Assembly: GCA_006738865.1 (NCBI GenBank)
Contig: AP019701.1
Location: 3,964,001 to 4,028,000, forward strand
Origin: Allostella sp. ATCC 35155
GTDB taxonomy: Bacteria; Pseudomonadota; Alphaproteobacteria; ATCC43930; Allostellaceae
Reading direction: 5' to 3'
DNA: 64,000 bases
A program made the translations under genes and the position numbers. Positions 24,696 to 33,863 of the stretch are shown one piece after another. The first letter of the stretch is position 1. Every line of letters starts with the position of its first letter. A model generated the notes under the pieces. It searched no databases. It worked only from the letters and a program-made list of their open reading frames with translations, and was not told the DNA's origin.

Positions 24696-25679
24696 ATGAC
24701 CGAGCGGACGGTGCTGGTGACCGGCGGGGCCGGCTATGTCGGCAGCCATGCGGCCAAGGCGCTGGCGCGGGCCGGCTACCGGCCGGTCGTGTTCGACGAT
24801 CTCAGCCGGGGCTTTCGCAAGGCGGTGCGCTGGGGGCCGCTGGTCGAGGCCGATCTCGCCGACCGCGCCGCACTCGCCGCCGCCTTCGCCGAGTGGCGGC
24901 CGGTGGCGGTGATGCATTTCGCCGCACTCGCCTATGTCGGCGAATCGATGTCGGATCCCGGCCTCTACTACCGCGCCAACGTCGCCAACACGCTGAACCT
25001 GCTCGATGCGATGGTCGCGGCGGACGTCCGGCGCATCGTCTTCTCCTCGACCTGCGCCACCTACGGCGACCCGATCCGGGTGCCGATCACGGAGGACCAT
25101 CCGCAGCGGCCGGTCAATCCCTATGGCGAGACGAAGCTGGCGGTCGAGCGGATGCTGCACTGGTTCGGCGCCTGCCACGGGATCGGCTGGGGGGCACTGC
25201 GCTATTTCAACGCCGCCGGGGCCGACCCCGACGGCGAGATCGGCGAGAATCACGAGCCCGAGACGCACCTCATCCCGCTGGCGATCGACGCCGCTCGCGG
25301 CGGGCCGCCCTTGCGGGTCTTCGGCACCGACTATCCGACGCCCGACGGCACCGCCGTCCGGGACTATATCCATGTCAGCGATCTGGCGGCCGCCCATGTC
25401 CTCAGCCTCGGGCGCCTGCTGGAGGCCGGCGGCAGCCACGCCCTTAACCTCGGGACCGGCACCGGGCACTCGGTCCGGTCGGTGATCGAGGCGGTCGCGC
25501 GCCGCACCAACCGGCCCGTGCCGGCCGAAATGGCGCCGCGCCGCCCGGGCGATCCTCCGGCGCTCGTCGCGGACCCGTCCGAGGCACGGAAACTGCTTGG
25601 CTGGCAGCCCGCATGCTCGGACATGACCACGATCGTGGACACCGCCTGGCGATGGCATTCGGCGGCGCCGAACGCCTGA
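24696..25679 (+). CDS. galE: UDP-glucose 4-epimerase
   Basis: The 327-residue extended SDR has the NAD motif TGGAGYVGSH at residues 9-18, MHFAALAYVGESM, the SSTCATYGDP serine region and the complete active-site YxxxK in NPYGETK. LRYFNAAGADPDGEIGENHEPETHLIP is diagnostic of GalE. It interconverts UDP-glucose and UDP-galactose. The ATG at 24696 has AAGGAGCGGAGC upstream. It stands divergent from the methyltransferase/ArnC genes and upstream of the glucan synthase, giving UDP-sugar supply for surface glycans. Confidence 0.9.
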   Translation: MTERTVLVTGGAGYVGSHAAKALARAGYRPVVFDDLSRGFRKAVRWGPLVEADLADRAALAAAFAEWRPVAVMHFAALAYVGESMSDPGLYYRANVANTLNLLDAMVAADVRRIVFSSTCATYGDPIRVPITEDHPQRPVNPYGETKLAVERMLHWFGACHGIGWGALRYFNAAGADPDGEIGENHEPETHLIPLAIDAARGGPPLRVFGTDYPTPDGTAVRDYIHVSDLAAAHVLSLGRLLEAGGSHALNLGTGTGHSVRSVIEAVARRTNRPVPAEMAPRRPGDPPALVADPSEARKLLGWQPACSDMTTIVDTAWRWHSAAPNA

Positions 25680-26049
25680 ACGAAGCGATTCCGGATCGGG
25701 GGCAGCCGGGCGGCAGCCGTCATCGAAATGTCGCCAAAATAGGCAGTGACGCCGGCTTGTGCGGCAACTGCCTTTTCCTATATCACCGCGCGGACCGCAG
25801 CGCCTGCAGCAGCGCGGTCCTTCCCAAAACCCGGGCGCGCCGGCAACGGCCCCACGCCCCCGTTTCGTCCCGTCGGTCGGAGCATCGGATGGTGTGGCGT
25901 TCTTCGAGTTCGCGCGACCGCCCCCGGTGCGCGCCCGCGACAGACCGTCGCGGCAATTTTCCGGGACTAACCTTCTTCGGCCTTCCGTTATCCCGTCGTC
26001 GGCCGGCACCCCCCGGCCTCCTCCCCGTCAAAGTGGGCTGACCCAAGTC
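25680..26049 (+). promoter_or_regulatory. Promoter and long leader of the glucan synthase gene
   Basis: This 370-bp stretch holds no credible gene. TTGTGC at 25757-25762 and TATATC at 25779-25784, with a 16-bp spacer, resemble a sigma-70 promoter, placing the transcript start near 25791 and leaving a leader of about 260 nt. The leader opens with a hairpin-like GGACCGC...GCGGTCC (about 25795-25818), followed by CCTTCCC. No known riboswitch class was recognised. Confidence 0.45.
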
Positions 26050-28683
26050 ATGCGCCTGCAGAACCTCGGCATCCTGGCGATCCTCGCCCTCGCCACGACC
26101 GCCTTCTGGGTTGCGTTCAACCAGCCGCGCGAGGAAGCCGGCTGGAACGGCCGCATCACCGGCATCTCCTACAGCCCCTATCGGACCGGCCAGAATCCGA
26201 ATGGCGGTCCGCATCCGACGCCGGAGCAGATCGACGAGGATCTGAAGCTGATGTCGGAACGGGTGGACCGGGTCCGCGTCTACACGACGCAGGACGGCCA
26301 CAACGTCGTGCCCGCGCTCGCCCAGAAGTACGACATGACCGTCACGCTGGGCGCCTGGGTCGACAACCGCAAGGAGCGCAGCGAGCGCGAGGTGCGCGAC
26401 GTGGTGCGGCTGGCACGCACCCACCGCAACGTCGACCGGGTGATCGTCGGCAACGAGGCGCTGCTGCGCAACGAACTGACGGTGCCGGAGCTCATCCAGT
26501 ACATCCGGCGCGTGCGCGACCAGGTCGAGATGCCGGTGTCCACCGCCGAGACCTGGGACGTCTGGCTCGCCAATCCCGAGCTAGCCCAGGCGGTCGACTT
26601 CATCGCCGTCCAGATCCTGCCCTACTGGGACGGGACCGAGATCGGCCAGGCGGTCGAGTCCGTCTTCCAGCGCTATCAGCAGCTTCGCCGCACCTTCCCC
26701 GACAAGAAGATCGTGCTCTCGGAAGTGGGCTGGCCAAGCGATGGCCGCATGCGGCTCGAGTCCGTGCCGAGCCGGGTGAATCAGGCGAGCTTCATCCGCC
26801 AGTTCCTCGCCCGGGCCGACGACTGGGGCCTCGACTACTACGTCATCGAAGCCTTCGACCAGCCGTGGAAGCACTCCACCGAAGGCGGCGTCGGTGCCTA
26901 CTGGGGCATCTGGAACGCCGACCGGACGCCGAAGTTCGCCTTCCAGGGCACACTGCAGGAGCGGCCGAGCTGGCCGCTGCTCGCCGGACTGTCGGTGGCG
27001 GTGGGCGCCCTCTTCTCGCTGCTCTTCTTCCGACGCGCCGGCAACCTCCGCTTCTCCGGCCGGTTCGCCTACGCCGCCATCCTGCAGTCGCTCGCGGGCG
27101 GTGCGGTCTGGGTCGGCTTCGTCACCGCGACCAAGTACCTGACGCCGTCGGCGATGTTCGTCTGGGGCGTGATGGTGCTCTCGATGCTGCTGCTGGCGAT
27201 CATCCTGCTGGCCGAGGGCCGCGAGATGATCGACGCGCTGTGGTCGAAGGCGATGCGGCGCGGCTTCCGCCCGCTCAAGGTCGATGCCGAGCGCCAGCAC
27301 TGGCCCAAGGTCTCGATCCACCTGCCGATCTACAACGAGCCGCCGCAGATGGTGATGCAGACCATCGACAGCCTGCTGCGGCTGGACTACCCGGCGCTCG
27401 AGATCGTCGTCGTCGACAACAACACCAGGGACGAGGACGTCTGGCGCCCGGTCGAGGCCTACTGCGCCGACAAGACCGACCGGGTGAAGTTCCTGCACAT
27501 CCCGCATTGCCCGGGCTTCAAGGCCCAGGCGCTGAACATCGCGCTCGCCAACACGAGCCCGGATGCGGAGATCGTCGGCGTCGTCGACAGCGACTATCTG
27601 GTCCAGGCCGACTGGCTGAAGAGCCTCGTCCCCTACTTCGACCGCCAGGAGGTCGGCTTCGTCCAGGCGCCGCAGGACCATCGCGACGCCCACCTCAGCC
27701 CCTTCAAGCGCATGATCAACTGGGAATATGCCGGCTTCTTCAACATCGGCATGGTCCAGCGCAACGAGGACAATGCGATCATCCAGCACGGCACCATGAC
27801 GCTGATCCGCCGCCAGGCGCTGGTCGAGACCGGCCAATGGGGCGAGTGGTGCATCGTCGAGGACGCCGAGCTGGGCCTGCGGCTGCTGGAGGCCGGCTGG
27901 GAGTCGGTCTACGTCAACCACTCCTTCGGCCACGGCCTGTCGCCCGACTCCTTCTCCGGCTTCAAGCGGCAGCGCTTCCGCTGGGCCTACGGCGCCGTCC
28001 AGATCCTGAAGCGGCACTGGCGCGCACTCCTGCCCTGGGACAAGTCGACCAAGCTCACTCCCGCCCAGCGCTACCACTTCGTCATGGGCTGGCTGCCCTG
28101 GTTCGCCGATGCCCTCAGCGTCGTGCTCGCGGTGATGGGCCTCGTCTGGACCGCCGGCCTGCTGATCGCCCCCTCGTACTTCGACTTCCCGCTCACCATC
28201 TTCCTGGCGCCGACCATCGCGGTCTTCGCCTTCAAGCTGATCCGCTTCTTCTGGCTCTACAGCGCCAAGGTGCAGTGCGACGTCGGCGACTGCCTGCGGG
28301 CGGGCGTGGCCGGCCTGGCGCTGACCTACACGATCGGCTACGCGATGCTGGCCGGCCTCTTCACGAAGAAGCTGCCCTTCCACCGCACGCCGAAGATGGA
28401 GGACAAGCCCGCGCTGGTGCAGGCGCTGGCGATGGCCCGGACCGAGGCGGTCATGCTGACGCTGCTGGTCCTGGGTGGGCTCGCCATCGGCCTGCGCTTC
28501 GGCACGCTCGACCGCGAGGCCTGGGTGTGGTCGGCGACCCTGTTCGTCCAGGCGACGCCCTATGCGGCGGCCGTCTACACCGCGGTCCGCGACGCCCTGC
28601 CCAAGGTCGCCATCTTCGGGCGGCTGCGGAAGCCGGCGCTGCCGAACCCCGGCGATCCGACTTCGGCCGACGCCCACCCGTAG
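26050..28683 (+). CDS. ndvB: GH17-GT2 membrane glucan synthase (NdvB-like, beta-1,3/1,6 glucan)
   Basis: The 877-residue protein starts with a membrane helix, followed by a GH17 domain with the acid/base glutamate in VIVGNEALL (about residue 137) and the nucleophile in LSEVGWPSDGR (about 224). After two or three helices (about 310-400) comes a GT2 domain: PIYNEPPQM, VDNNTRDED, the VDSDY metal motif (about 513) and the FKRQRFRW (Q/R)xxRW motif (about 640), then several C-terminal helices. This architecture matches NdvB of Bradyrhizobium and Pseudomonas, which makes periplasmic cyclic or linear beta-glucans for osmoadaptation or biofilm tolerance. A strong terminator follows. The exact linkage made is not shown by sequence. 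Confidence 0.88.
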   Translation: MRLQNLGILAILALATTAFWVAFNQPREEAGWNGRITGISYSPYRTGQNPNGGPHPTPEQIDEDLKLMSERVDRVRVYTTQDGHNVVPALAQKYDMTVTLGAWVDNRKERSEREVRDVVRLARTHRNVDRVIVGNEALLRNELTVPELIQYIRRVRDQVEMPVSTAETWDVWLANPELAQAVDFIAVQILPYWDGTEIGQAVESVFQRYQQLRRTFPDKKIVLSEVGWPSDGRMRLESVPSRVNQASFIRQFLARADDWGLDYYVIEAFDQPWKHSTEGGVGAYWGIWNADRTPKFAFQGTLQERPSWPLLAGLSVAVGALFSLLFFRRAGNLRFSGRFAYAAILQSLAGGAVWVGFVTATKYLTPSAMFVWGVMVLSMLLLAIILLAEGREMIDALWSKAMRRGFRPLKVDAERQHWPKVSIHLPIYNEPPQMVMQTIDSLLRLDYPALEIVVVDNNTRDEDVWRPVEAYCADKTDRVKFLHIPHCPGFKAQALNIALANTSPDAEIVGVVDSDYLVQADWLKSLVPYFDRQEVGFVQAPQDHRDAHLSPFKRMINWEYAGFFNIGMVQRNEDNAIIQHGTMTLIRRQALVETGQWGEWCIVEDAELGLRLLEAGWESVYVNHSFGHGLSPDSFSGFKRQRFRWAYGAVQILKRHWRALLPWDKSTKLTPAQRYHFVMGWLPWFADALSVVLAVMGLVWTAGLLIAPSYFDFPLTIFLAPTIAVFAFKLIRFFWLYSAKVQCDVGDCLRAGVAGLALTYTIGYAMLAGLFTKKLPFHRTPKMEDKPALVQALAMARTEAVMLTLLVLGGLAIGLRFGTLDREAWVWSATLFVQATPYAAAVYTAVRDALPKVAIFGRLRKPALPNPGDPTSADAHP

Positions 28684-28707
28684 CAGGCGCGGCACGACCG
28701 ATGCGGC

Positions 28708-28743
28708 AAGGGGCCGTCCCGCAAGGGACGGCCCCTTCTTCTT
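28708..28743 (+). terminator. Rho-independent terminator of the glucan synthase gene
   Basis: AAGGGGCCGTCCC (28708-28720), a GCAA loop and GGGACGGCCCCTT (28725-28737) form a perfect 13-bp stem followed by CTTCTTT. It lies 25 bp after the stop at 28683. Confidence 0.9.
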
Positions 28744-28772
28744 TGCCGGCCGCCACCGATGCCCCCCAATGC

Positions 28773-28803
28773 AAAAGGCCCGCGGCGTTTCCGGCCGCGG
28801 GCC
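28773..28803 (-). terminator. Rho-independent terminator of the minus-strand DUF465 gene
   Basis: On the minus strand GGCCCGCGGC (28803-28794) pairs with GCCGCGGGCC (28786-28777) around a short loop and is followed by TTTT (28776-28773). It lies about 30 bp past the DUF465 stop, back to back with the plus-strand terminator. Confidence 0.85.
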
Positions 28804-28834
28804 TCGTCGGGGAGCTGCAGGCCTCGTGCCCGGG

Positions 28835-29005
28835 TCAGGCGGGCCTGCTGAGTTGACTGATCTCGTCCTTGATTCGGAGCTTCTGACGCTTCAGGTCGGC
28901 CAGTATGGCCTCGTCGGGACAGGGTCGGTGAATCTCGTCGTCGAGCTTCTGTTCGAGATGGTAATGCTGACGGCGAAGCGCCTCGATCCGATCAAGAGTA
29001 GCCAT
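28835..29005 (-). CDS. YdcH-family (DUF465) small coiled-coil protein
   Basis: The 56-residue protein begins MATLDRIEALRRQHYHLEQK and contains DEAILADLKRQKLRIKDEI, the helix-hairpin pattern of DUF465 with the conserved LK..KL.IKDE motif. A consensus ribosome site, CCGGAGGTGACG, precedes the ATG. Family function is not established; members are abundant cytoplasmic proteins in alphaproteobacteria. A second, different DUF465 gene lies at 30771-30974. Confidence 0.88.
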   Translation of the reverse strand: MATLDRIEALRRQHYHLEQKLDDEIHRPCPDEAILADLKRQKLRIKDEISQLSRPA

Positions 29006-29118
29006 CGTCACCTCCGGCTGTGGTCAGTCACAACTGTGACATATGGGAGCTTACGCCCCAACTTGAAGCCCGCCAAGACCGCTGAACCATCCGCAACGGA
29101 CCGACCTAACCCCTTGAC

Positions 29119-29628
29119 TTATAGGCAGGTGTTACAGGTCCCGGTCACCGCGGCGGCAATCAGCGCTGGCGGTGGGGCCGTCTCGGCCGCGCCCAGCCGG
29201 TCAAGGCAGAGGACGAGGTTGGCCGCCACTACCGGCTCGCGCGGCACCCCTTCGACGGCCGTGCCGCCCAGCCGGAGCTGCTCCAGGGCTGACTGCTGCA
29301 GGCGCTCGGCCTCCAGTTCCAGCGCCTTGGCGCGGCGACGCAGTTCGGCGGCCGCGGCCGCGCCGATCGCCCCGAGATCGCCGCGCATCGCCCGGCGCGC
29401 AGCCCGCAGCGGCCGCACCACGCCGTCGCGCCATGGCGCCGTCGCCGCCTCGGCAGCGGCGAGGTCGGCAGGCGCGAGCCGCCGGCCGCCGGCGCCCCGC
29501 CAGGCCGCCCACAGCAGGATGTTGACGTCCGCGCCGAGCCCGTCCTGCTGTGCCAGGCACCACTCCGCCACGCCGGGTGCGGCATAGACGCGCAGGGAGA
29601 ACTGCCACAGCCCCTCGGGCTCGCTCAT
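29119..29628 (-). CDS. TIGR02444/DUF2390 family protein
   Basis: The 169-residue protein begins EGLWQFSLRVYAAPGVAEWCLAQQDGLGADVNILLWAAWRG, the characteristic start of the TIGR02444 group (function unknown), followed by an alanine/arginine-rich helical region (LRRRAKALELEAERLQQ). Its ATG overlaps the phosphofructokinase stop by 4 bp (ATGA), so it is translated with it. No signal peptide or membrane segment is visible. Confidence 0.8.
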   Translation of the reverse strand: MSEPEGLWQFSLRVYAAPGVAEWCLAQQDGLGADVNILLWAAWRGAGGRRLAPADLAAAEAATAPWRDGVVRPLRAARRAMRGDLGAIGAAAAAELRRRAKALELEAERLQQSALEQLRLGGTAVEGVPREPVVAANLVLCLDRLGAAETAPPPALIAAAVTGTCNTCL

Positions 29629-30713
29629 ACCGCCGGCGCCCCCGGCCGGTCGCCGAAGCAGATGCCGAGCCCGCGCGCGGTGGCGACGATCGCGCCGTCG
29701 GGATCGACCGCCTGGTAATGCTCGATCGCGTGCTGGATCGGCACGTCCCCGACCTGCCGGTTGATCCAGGCGACCATACGGTCGAAGCGCCCTTCCGCCA
29801 CCAGCTGGACCGCCTGCACGCCGAGCGCCGACGCCAGCAGCCGGTCGCCCGAGGTGGGCTGGCCGCCGCGCTGGACGTGGCCCAGCACGGTGACCCGGAC
29901 CTCGGCGCCGGTGTCGCGGGTCAGGCGCTCGGCGACGTAGTGCCCGATGCCGCCATAGGAGCCGCGGTCCTGACGCACCGGCCGGCCCTCCTCGGTCAGC
30001 ACCGCCTCGGCTACGACGACGAGGGCGAAGTTGCGGCCGGTGGCATGAATCTGCCGCAGGTGGTCGGCGATGGGCGCGAACTCGTAGGGGATTTCCGGGA
30101 TCAGGATGACGTCGGCCCCCCCGGCGATCCCGGTCGCGAGCGCGATATGGCCGGCGTCGCGCCCCATCACCTCCAGGATCATGACACGGCTGTGGCTCGC
30201 CGCCGTCGGCTGCAGCCGGTCGAGCGCCTCGGTCGCGACGGCCACCGCCGTCTGATAGCCGATCGCGGTCTCGGTCAGGCCGATGTCGTTGTCGATCGTC
30301 TTGGGGATGCCGATCAGGGGGATGTCGCCCTGGCGGGCGAGGCGCCGCAGGATCGCCATGCTGCCGTCGCCGCCGATACCGATGAGGGCATCGAGGTCGA
30401 GCAGGCGATAGCCCTCGATCACCTCCTCCGAGCGGTCGATGCGGCTGCCGTCGGCCATCGGATAGTCGAACGGGTCGCCCTGGTTGGTGGTGCCGAGGAT
30501 GGTGCCGCCCATCCGCATCATGATCGTGTCGGTGGCTGCCGGACCGAGCTCGTCGGCCATGGGCGGGCGGGCCATCAGGCCGCGCGTGCCCTGGCGGATA
30601 CCGACGACGGTCCACCCGCGCTGCCGCGCCGCCAGCACGACCGCCCGGATCACCGCGTTGAGGCCGGCGCAGTCGCCGCCGCTGGTCAGGATGCCGATCC
30701 GCTTCGCCGTCAT
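29625..30713 (-). CDS. 6-phosphofructokinase (group III / mixed-substrate type)
   Basis: The 362-residue enzyme has the PFK signatures ILTSGGDCAGLNAVIR at the start, GIGGDGSMAILRRLA, IPKTIDNDIGLTETAIGYQTAV and MGRDAGHIAL. The glycine in GGDGS is typical of ATP-using enzymes, whereas the lysine in PKTIDND is found in PPi-dependent and group III enzymes; this combination is what I associate with the mixed-substrate TIGR02483-type group. It phosphorylates fructose 6-phosphate in glycolysis, or works reversibly if PPi is used. The cofactor cannot be decided here. Confidence 0.88.
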   Translation of the reverse strand: MTAKRIGILTSGGDCAGLNAVIRAVVLAARQRGWTVVGIRQGTRGLMARPPMADELGPAATDTIMMRMGGTILGTTNQGDPFDYPMADGSRIDRSEEVIEGYRLLDLDALIGIGGDGSMAILRRLARQGDIPLIGIPKTIDNDIGLTETAIGYQTAVAVATEALDRLQPTAASHSRVMILEVMGRDAGHIALATGIAGGADVILIPEIPYEFAPIADHLRQIHATGRNFALVVVAEAVLTEEGRPVRQDRGSYGGIGHYVAERLTRDTGAEVRVTVLGHVQRGGQPTSGDRLLASALGVQAVQLVAEGRFDRMVAWINRQVGDVPIQHAIEHYQAVDPDGAIVATARGLGICFGDRPGAPAV

Positions 30714-30770
30714 CGTCCTTCTCCGCTAGTATGATCGGGAAATGTGCCATGCGCGGGCATGACGGTGGGG

Positions 30771-30974
30771 ATGGAACTGGACCTGGAGCTGATCCGGCAG
30801 AAGCTGGAAGTCGTGAAGAGCGAGCATCGCGACCTTGACGACGTGATCGAGCGGCTGGGCGAGCAGGCGCCGGTCGACCAGTTGCGCATCCAGCGCCTGA
30901 AGAAGCGCAAGCTGGCCCTGAAGGACCAGATGGCCAAGCTCGAAAGCATGCTGCTGCCCGACATCATCGCGTGA
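30771..30974 (+). CDS. YdcH-family (DUF465) small coiled-coil protein
   Basis: The 67-residue protein (LELIRQKLEVVKSEHRDLDDVIERL...QRLKKRKLALKDQMAKLESML) shows the DUF465 helix pair with the conserved LKKRKLALKDQ segment. Start choice is uncertain: ATG 30771 sits directly behind GGTGGGG, ATG 30759 and GTG 30744 are alternatives in frame. It is divergent from the phosphofructokinase gene and just upstream of purE. Function of the family is unknown. Confidence 0.8.
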   Translation: MELDLELIRQKLEVVKSEHRDLDDVIERLGEQAPVDQLRIQRLKKRKLALKDQMAKLESMLLPDIIA

Positions 30975-31054
30975 TCGGGGCCGGCGACGGCAGCCGAGCC
31001 TTGCCGGCGCGCCGCAGCCCCCTATAATCCGCGGCTTTTCGCGGATCGGACATC

Positions 31055-31558
31055 ATGGAACGGGTCCCTCCTCTCGTCGGCATCATCATGGGCAGCACGT
31101 CAGACTGGGAGACGATGCGCCACGCGTCCGAAACGCTGGAGGCGCTGGGGGTTCCCCACGAAACCCGCGTGGTCTCGGCCCACCGCACGCCCGAGCGGCT
31201 GCACCAGTATGCCCGCACCGCCCGCGACCGCGGCCTCAAGGTGATCATCGCCGGCGCCGGCGGCGCCGCCCACCTGCCGGGCATGGCCGCCGCCATGACG
31301 CCGCTGCCGGTCTTCGGCGTGCCGGTCGAAAGCCACGCGCTGAAGGGCATGGACAGCCTGTTGTCGATCGTCCAGATGCCGGCCGGCGTTCCGGTCGGCA
31401 CGCTGGCGATCGGCCGTGCCGGCGCCGTCAACGCCGCCCTGCTCGCCGCCGCCGTGCTCGCCCTCTCCGACCCCGCCCTCGCCCAGGCGCTCGACGGCTG
31501 GCGCATGCGGCAGACGGCGGGCGTGCCGGAAGTGCCGGTGAAGAGCGGCGACGCATGA
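31055..31558 (+). CDS. purE: N5-carboxyaminoimidazole ribonucleotide mutase
   Basis: The 167-residue protein is a class I Pur[14 protein letters not shown] at the start (nucleotide/CO2 site), [10 protein letters not shown] with the catalytic histidine, and [18 protein letters not shown]. It converts N5-CAIR to CAIR in purine synthesis. The stop overlaps the purK start by 4 bp. Length and motifs are complete and ordinary. Confidence 0.97.
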   Translation: MERVPPLVGIIMGSTSDWETMRHASETLEALGVPHETRVVSAHRTPERLHQYARTARDRGLKVIIAGAGGAAHLPGMAAAMTPLPVFGVPVESHALKGMDSLLSIVQMPAGVPVGTLAIGRAGAVNAALLAAAVLALSDPALAQALDGWRMRQTAGVPEVPVKSGDA

Positions 31559-32634
31559 CGCGGCCGATCCCGCCCGGCTCGACCATCGGCATTCTCGGCG
31601 GCGGCCAGCTCGGGCGGATGCTGGCGCTGGCCGCCGCCCAGCTCGGCTATCGCACGCACGTCTTCGTGCCGGACGCGGACTCCCCAACGAGCCAGGTCGC
31701 GGCCGCCGCCACCGTCGCCCGCTATGACGACCTCGACGCCCTCACGCGCTTTGCCGCCGCGGTCGACGTCGTCACCTACGAGTTCGAGAACGTCCCGGCC
31801 GCCACGGCCGAGCACCTGGCGGCCCTGAAGCCGCTGCACCCCTCGCCGCGGGTTCTGGCGATCGCGCAGGACCGGCTGGCGGAGAAGCGCTTCCTCAACG
31901 GCATCGGCGTGCCGACGGCCCCGTTCCGGCCGGTTTCGACGCCGGCGGAACTGGACGCGGCGCTGGTCGAACTCGGCCGGCCGGCCGTCCTCAAGACCGT
32001 CCGCCTCGGCTATGACGGCAAGGGCCAGGCGATGATCCGGGCCGATTCCGACCCCGCCGCGGCATTCGCCGTGCTGCGCGGCGCCGAGGGCATCCTCGAA
32101 GGCTTCGTCGATTTCCGAATGGAGGCGTCGGTTGTCGTCGCCCGCGCCGAGAGCGGGGAAACCGCCCCCTTCGTCCCGGTCGAGAACCGCCACGTCCACC
32201 ACATCCTCGACACCACCATCGCCCCGGCCGACATCCCGCCGGCGCTCGCCGAGGAGGCCGTCGAAACGGCGCGCCGCATCGCCCGCGCGCTCGACCTCGT
32301 CGGCCTCATCGGGGTCGAGATGTTCGTCACCCGCGACGACCGCATCCTGGTCAACGAGCTGGCGCCGCGGCCGCACAATTCCGGCCACTGGACGATGGAC
32401 GCCTGCCGGACGAGCCAGTTCGAGCAGCATGTCCGCGCGGTCTGCGGCCTGCCGCTCGGCTCGCCCGAGCGGCACAGCGACGCGGTGATGAAGAACCTGA
32501 TCGGCGACGAGGTGGATGGGTGGCTGGAGGCGCTGGCCGACCCCACCGCCAAGCTGCATCTCTACGGCAAGGCCGAGGCGCGGCCCGGCCGCAAGATGGG
32601 CCACGTCAACCGGCTCTATCCCCGCAAGGGGTGA
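31555..32634 (+). CDS. purK: N5-carboxyaminoimidazole ribonucleotide synthase
   Basis: The 359-residue ATP-grasp enzyme starts [22 protein letters not shown] and contains [22 protein letters not shown] (ATP site) and [18 protein letters not shown], all PurK hallmarks. It makes N5-CAIR from AIR, bicarbonate and ATP, the substrate for PurE encoded immediately upstream. It ends 6 bp from the convergent COQ9-family gene. Confidence 0.97.
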   Translation: MTRPIPPGSTIGILGGGQLGRMLALAAAQLGYRTHVFVPDADSPTSQVAAAATVARYDDLDALTRFAAAVDVVTYEFENVPAATAEHLAALKPLHPSPRVLAIAQDRLAEKRFLNGIGVPTAPFRPVSTPAELDAALVELGRPAVLKTVRLGYDGKGQAMIRADSDPAAAFAVLRGAEGILEGFVDFRMEASVVVARAESGETAPFVPVENRHVHHILDTTIAPADIPPALAEEAVETARRIARALDLVGLIGVEMFVTRDDRILVNELAPRPHNSGHWTMDACRTSQFEQHVRAVCGLPLGSPERHSDAVMKNLIGDEVDGWLEALADPTAKLHLYGKAEARPGRKMGHVNRLYPRKG

Positions 32635-32640
32635 GGCCGT

Positions 32641-33300
32641 TCAGCGCCCGAGGAAGCGGCGCCCCCGCTGCCCCGGCCCGGCGCGCAGGAAGCGCCGCGG
32701 GTCGGGCAGCCGCCGCAGCAGCGCCTCCGCCTGCTGGCGCAGCCTGGGGATGCGCATGACGTCGGCGATGCGCCGGTCGAGGAAGGCCCAGCTGTCCGCG
32801 TGCCCGGCCGAGCGGTCGTTCATCCAGTAGACGAGGGTCGAGGAATAGACCCCGGCCAGCAGCGCCCGTCGCGTGTACCAGGAGGCGTCGGTCGAGTTGT
32901 CGCCGACGGCGTACCAGATCGCATCGACCGTGCGCCACAGCAGCCGCGCGCCGGTCGGCGCCATGTGCGGCAGCGACAGGACGGCCGCTCCGCGCCGCAC
33001 CGCCTCGCGATAGGGGGCCAGCACCTCGATGCGTGCGCGCACCGCCGCGGCGATGCGGTCGCGGATCTTCATGGCGTCGAGCGGCAGGTCTTCGAGATGG
33101 GCCAGCATCTGCCGGTCGGCCCACTCGCTGAAGGCGACCAGCAGCTCGTTCTCCCCGCCCGGCAGCAGGGCGGCCGCCTCGGCATGGTCCATTCCGCATT
33201 CGCGGGCGCCGGCCCGGATCGCTGTCATCGACCAGCCGTCGAAGGCGGCGTTGGCCGCCGCCGCCAGCACCAGCGCCTCGCGCCGATCGGTCATCGTCAT
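32641..33300 (-). CDS. COQ9-family protein
   Basis: The 219-residue protein has a TetR-like N-terminal helical part (REALVLAAAANAAFDGWSMTAIRAGARECGM) and the COQ9 C-terminal region (DAIWYAVGDNSTDASWYTRRALLAGVYSSTLVYWMND). In eukaryotes COQ9 presents ubiquinone intermediates to COQ7; a similar lipid-binding role in ubiquinone synthesis is assumed for alphaproteobacteria. Its ATG overlaps the peptide deformylase stop by 4 bp. Confidence 0.88.
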   Translation of the reverse strand: MTMTDRREALVLAAAANAAFDGWSMTAIRAGARECGMDHAEAAALLPGGENELLVAFSEWADRQMLAHLEDLPLDAMKIRDRIAAAVRARIEVLAPYREAVRRGAAVLSLPHMAPTGARLLWRTVDAIWYAVGDNSTDASWYTRRALLAGVYSSTLVYWMNDRSAGHADSWAFLDRRIADVMRIPRLRQQAEALLRRLPDPRRFLRAGPGQRGRRFLGR

Positions 33301-33863
33301 CGCCGCGCCTCCGGTTCGGGCGGATACTTCGCCATCTCCTCGTTGAAGCCGAAGAGCGAGAAGTCGGTCATCCGCGCGGGGTAGAGAATGCCGTCGAGAT
33401 GGTCGAACTCGTGCTGCACCAGGCCGGCGTGATAGCCGGAGACGACGCGCTCGACCGTGCGGCCGTCGAGGTCGGTCCCGACATAGCGGATGCGCCGCCA
33501 GCGCGGCACCGCGCCGCGCAGCCCGGGGACCGAGAGGCACCCCTCCCAGCGCAGCATCTTCTCCTCGCCGAGCGGCTCGATCACCGGGTTGACCAGCGCC
33601 TGCATCGGCGCCGCCACGTCTTCGGAGTCGCCGGTCAGGCGCTCGGCCCGCACCCGGAAGATCACGACGCGCAGCGGCACATGGACCTGCGGCGCGGCCA
33701 GTCCGGCGCCGCCGATATCCTCCAGCGTGTCGACCATGTCGGCGACGAGCGCCCGGACGGCGGGCGCCGTCGGATCGGGGACGGGGTCGGCCACCCGGCG
33801 CAGCACCGGATGACCCATGCGAGCGATCTTGAGGATGGCCATCGGCGGAATATGGCCGCTCAA
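33297..33863 (-). CDS. def: Peptide deformylase
   Basis: The protein carries the three PDF motifs: GGAGLAAPQV, EGCLSVPG with the metal cysteine, and QHEFDHLDG with two metal histidines and the catalytic glutamate. It removes the N-formyl group from nascent proteins. The ATG at 33863 overlaps the upstream stop, but ATG 33842 (MAILKIARMGHP) is the more typical beginning, so the real product may be 181 rather than 188 residues. Confidence 0.93.
   Translation of the reverse strand: MSGHIPPMAILKIARMGHPVLRRVADPVPDPTAPAVRALVADMVDTLEDIGGAGLAAPQVHVPLRVVIFRVRAERLTGDSEDVAAPMQALVNPVIEPLGEEKMLRWEGCLSVPGLRGAVPRWRRIRYVGTDLDGRTVERVVSGYHAGLVQHEFDHLDGILYPARMTDFSLFGFNEEMAKYPPEPEARR

Noticed and set aside
26581-28695. 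704-codon minus-strand frame opposite the glucan synthase gene
   Set aside because: Its composition is that of an antisense shadow, and the opposite strand carries clear GH17 and GT2 motifs.
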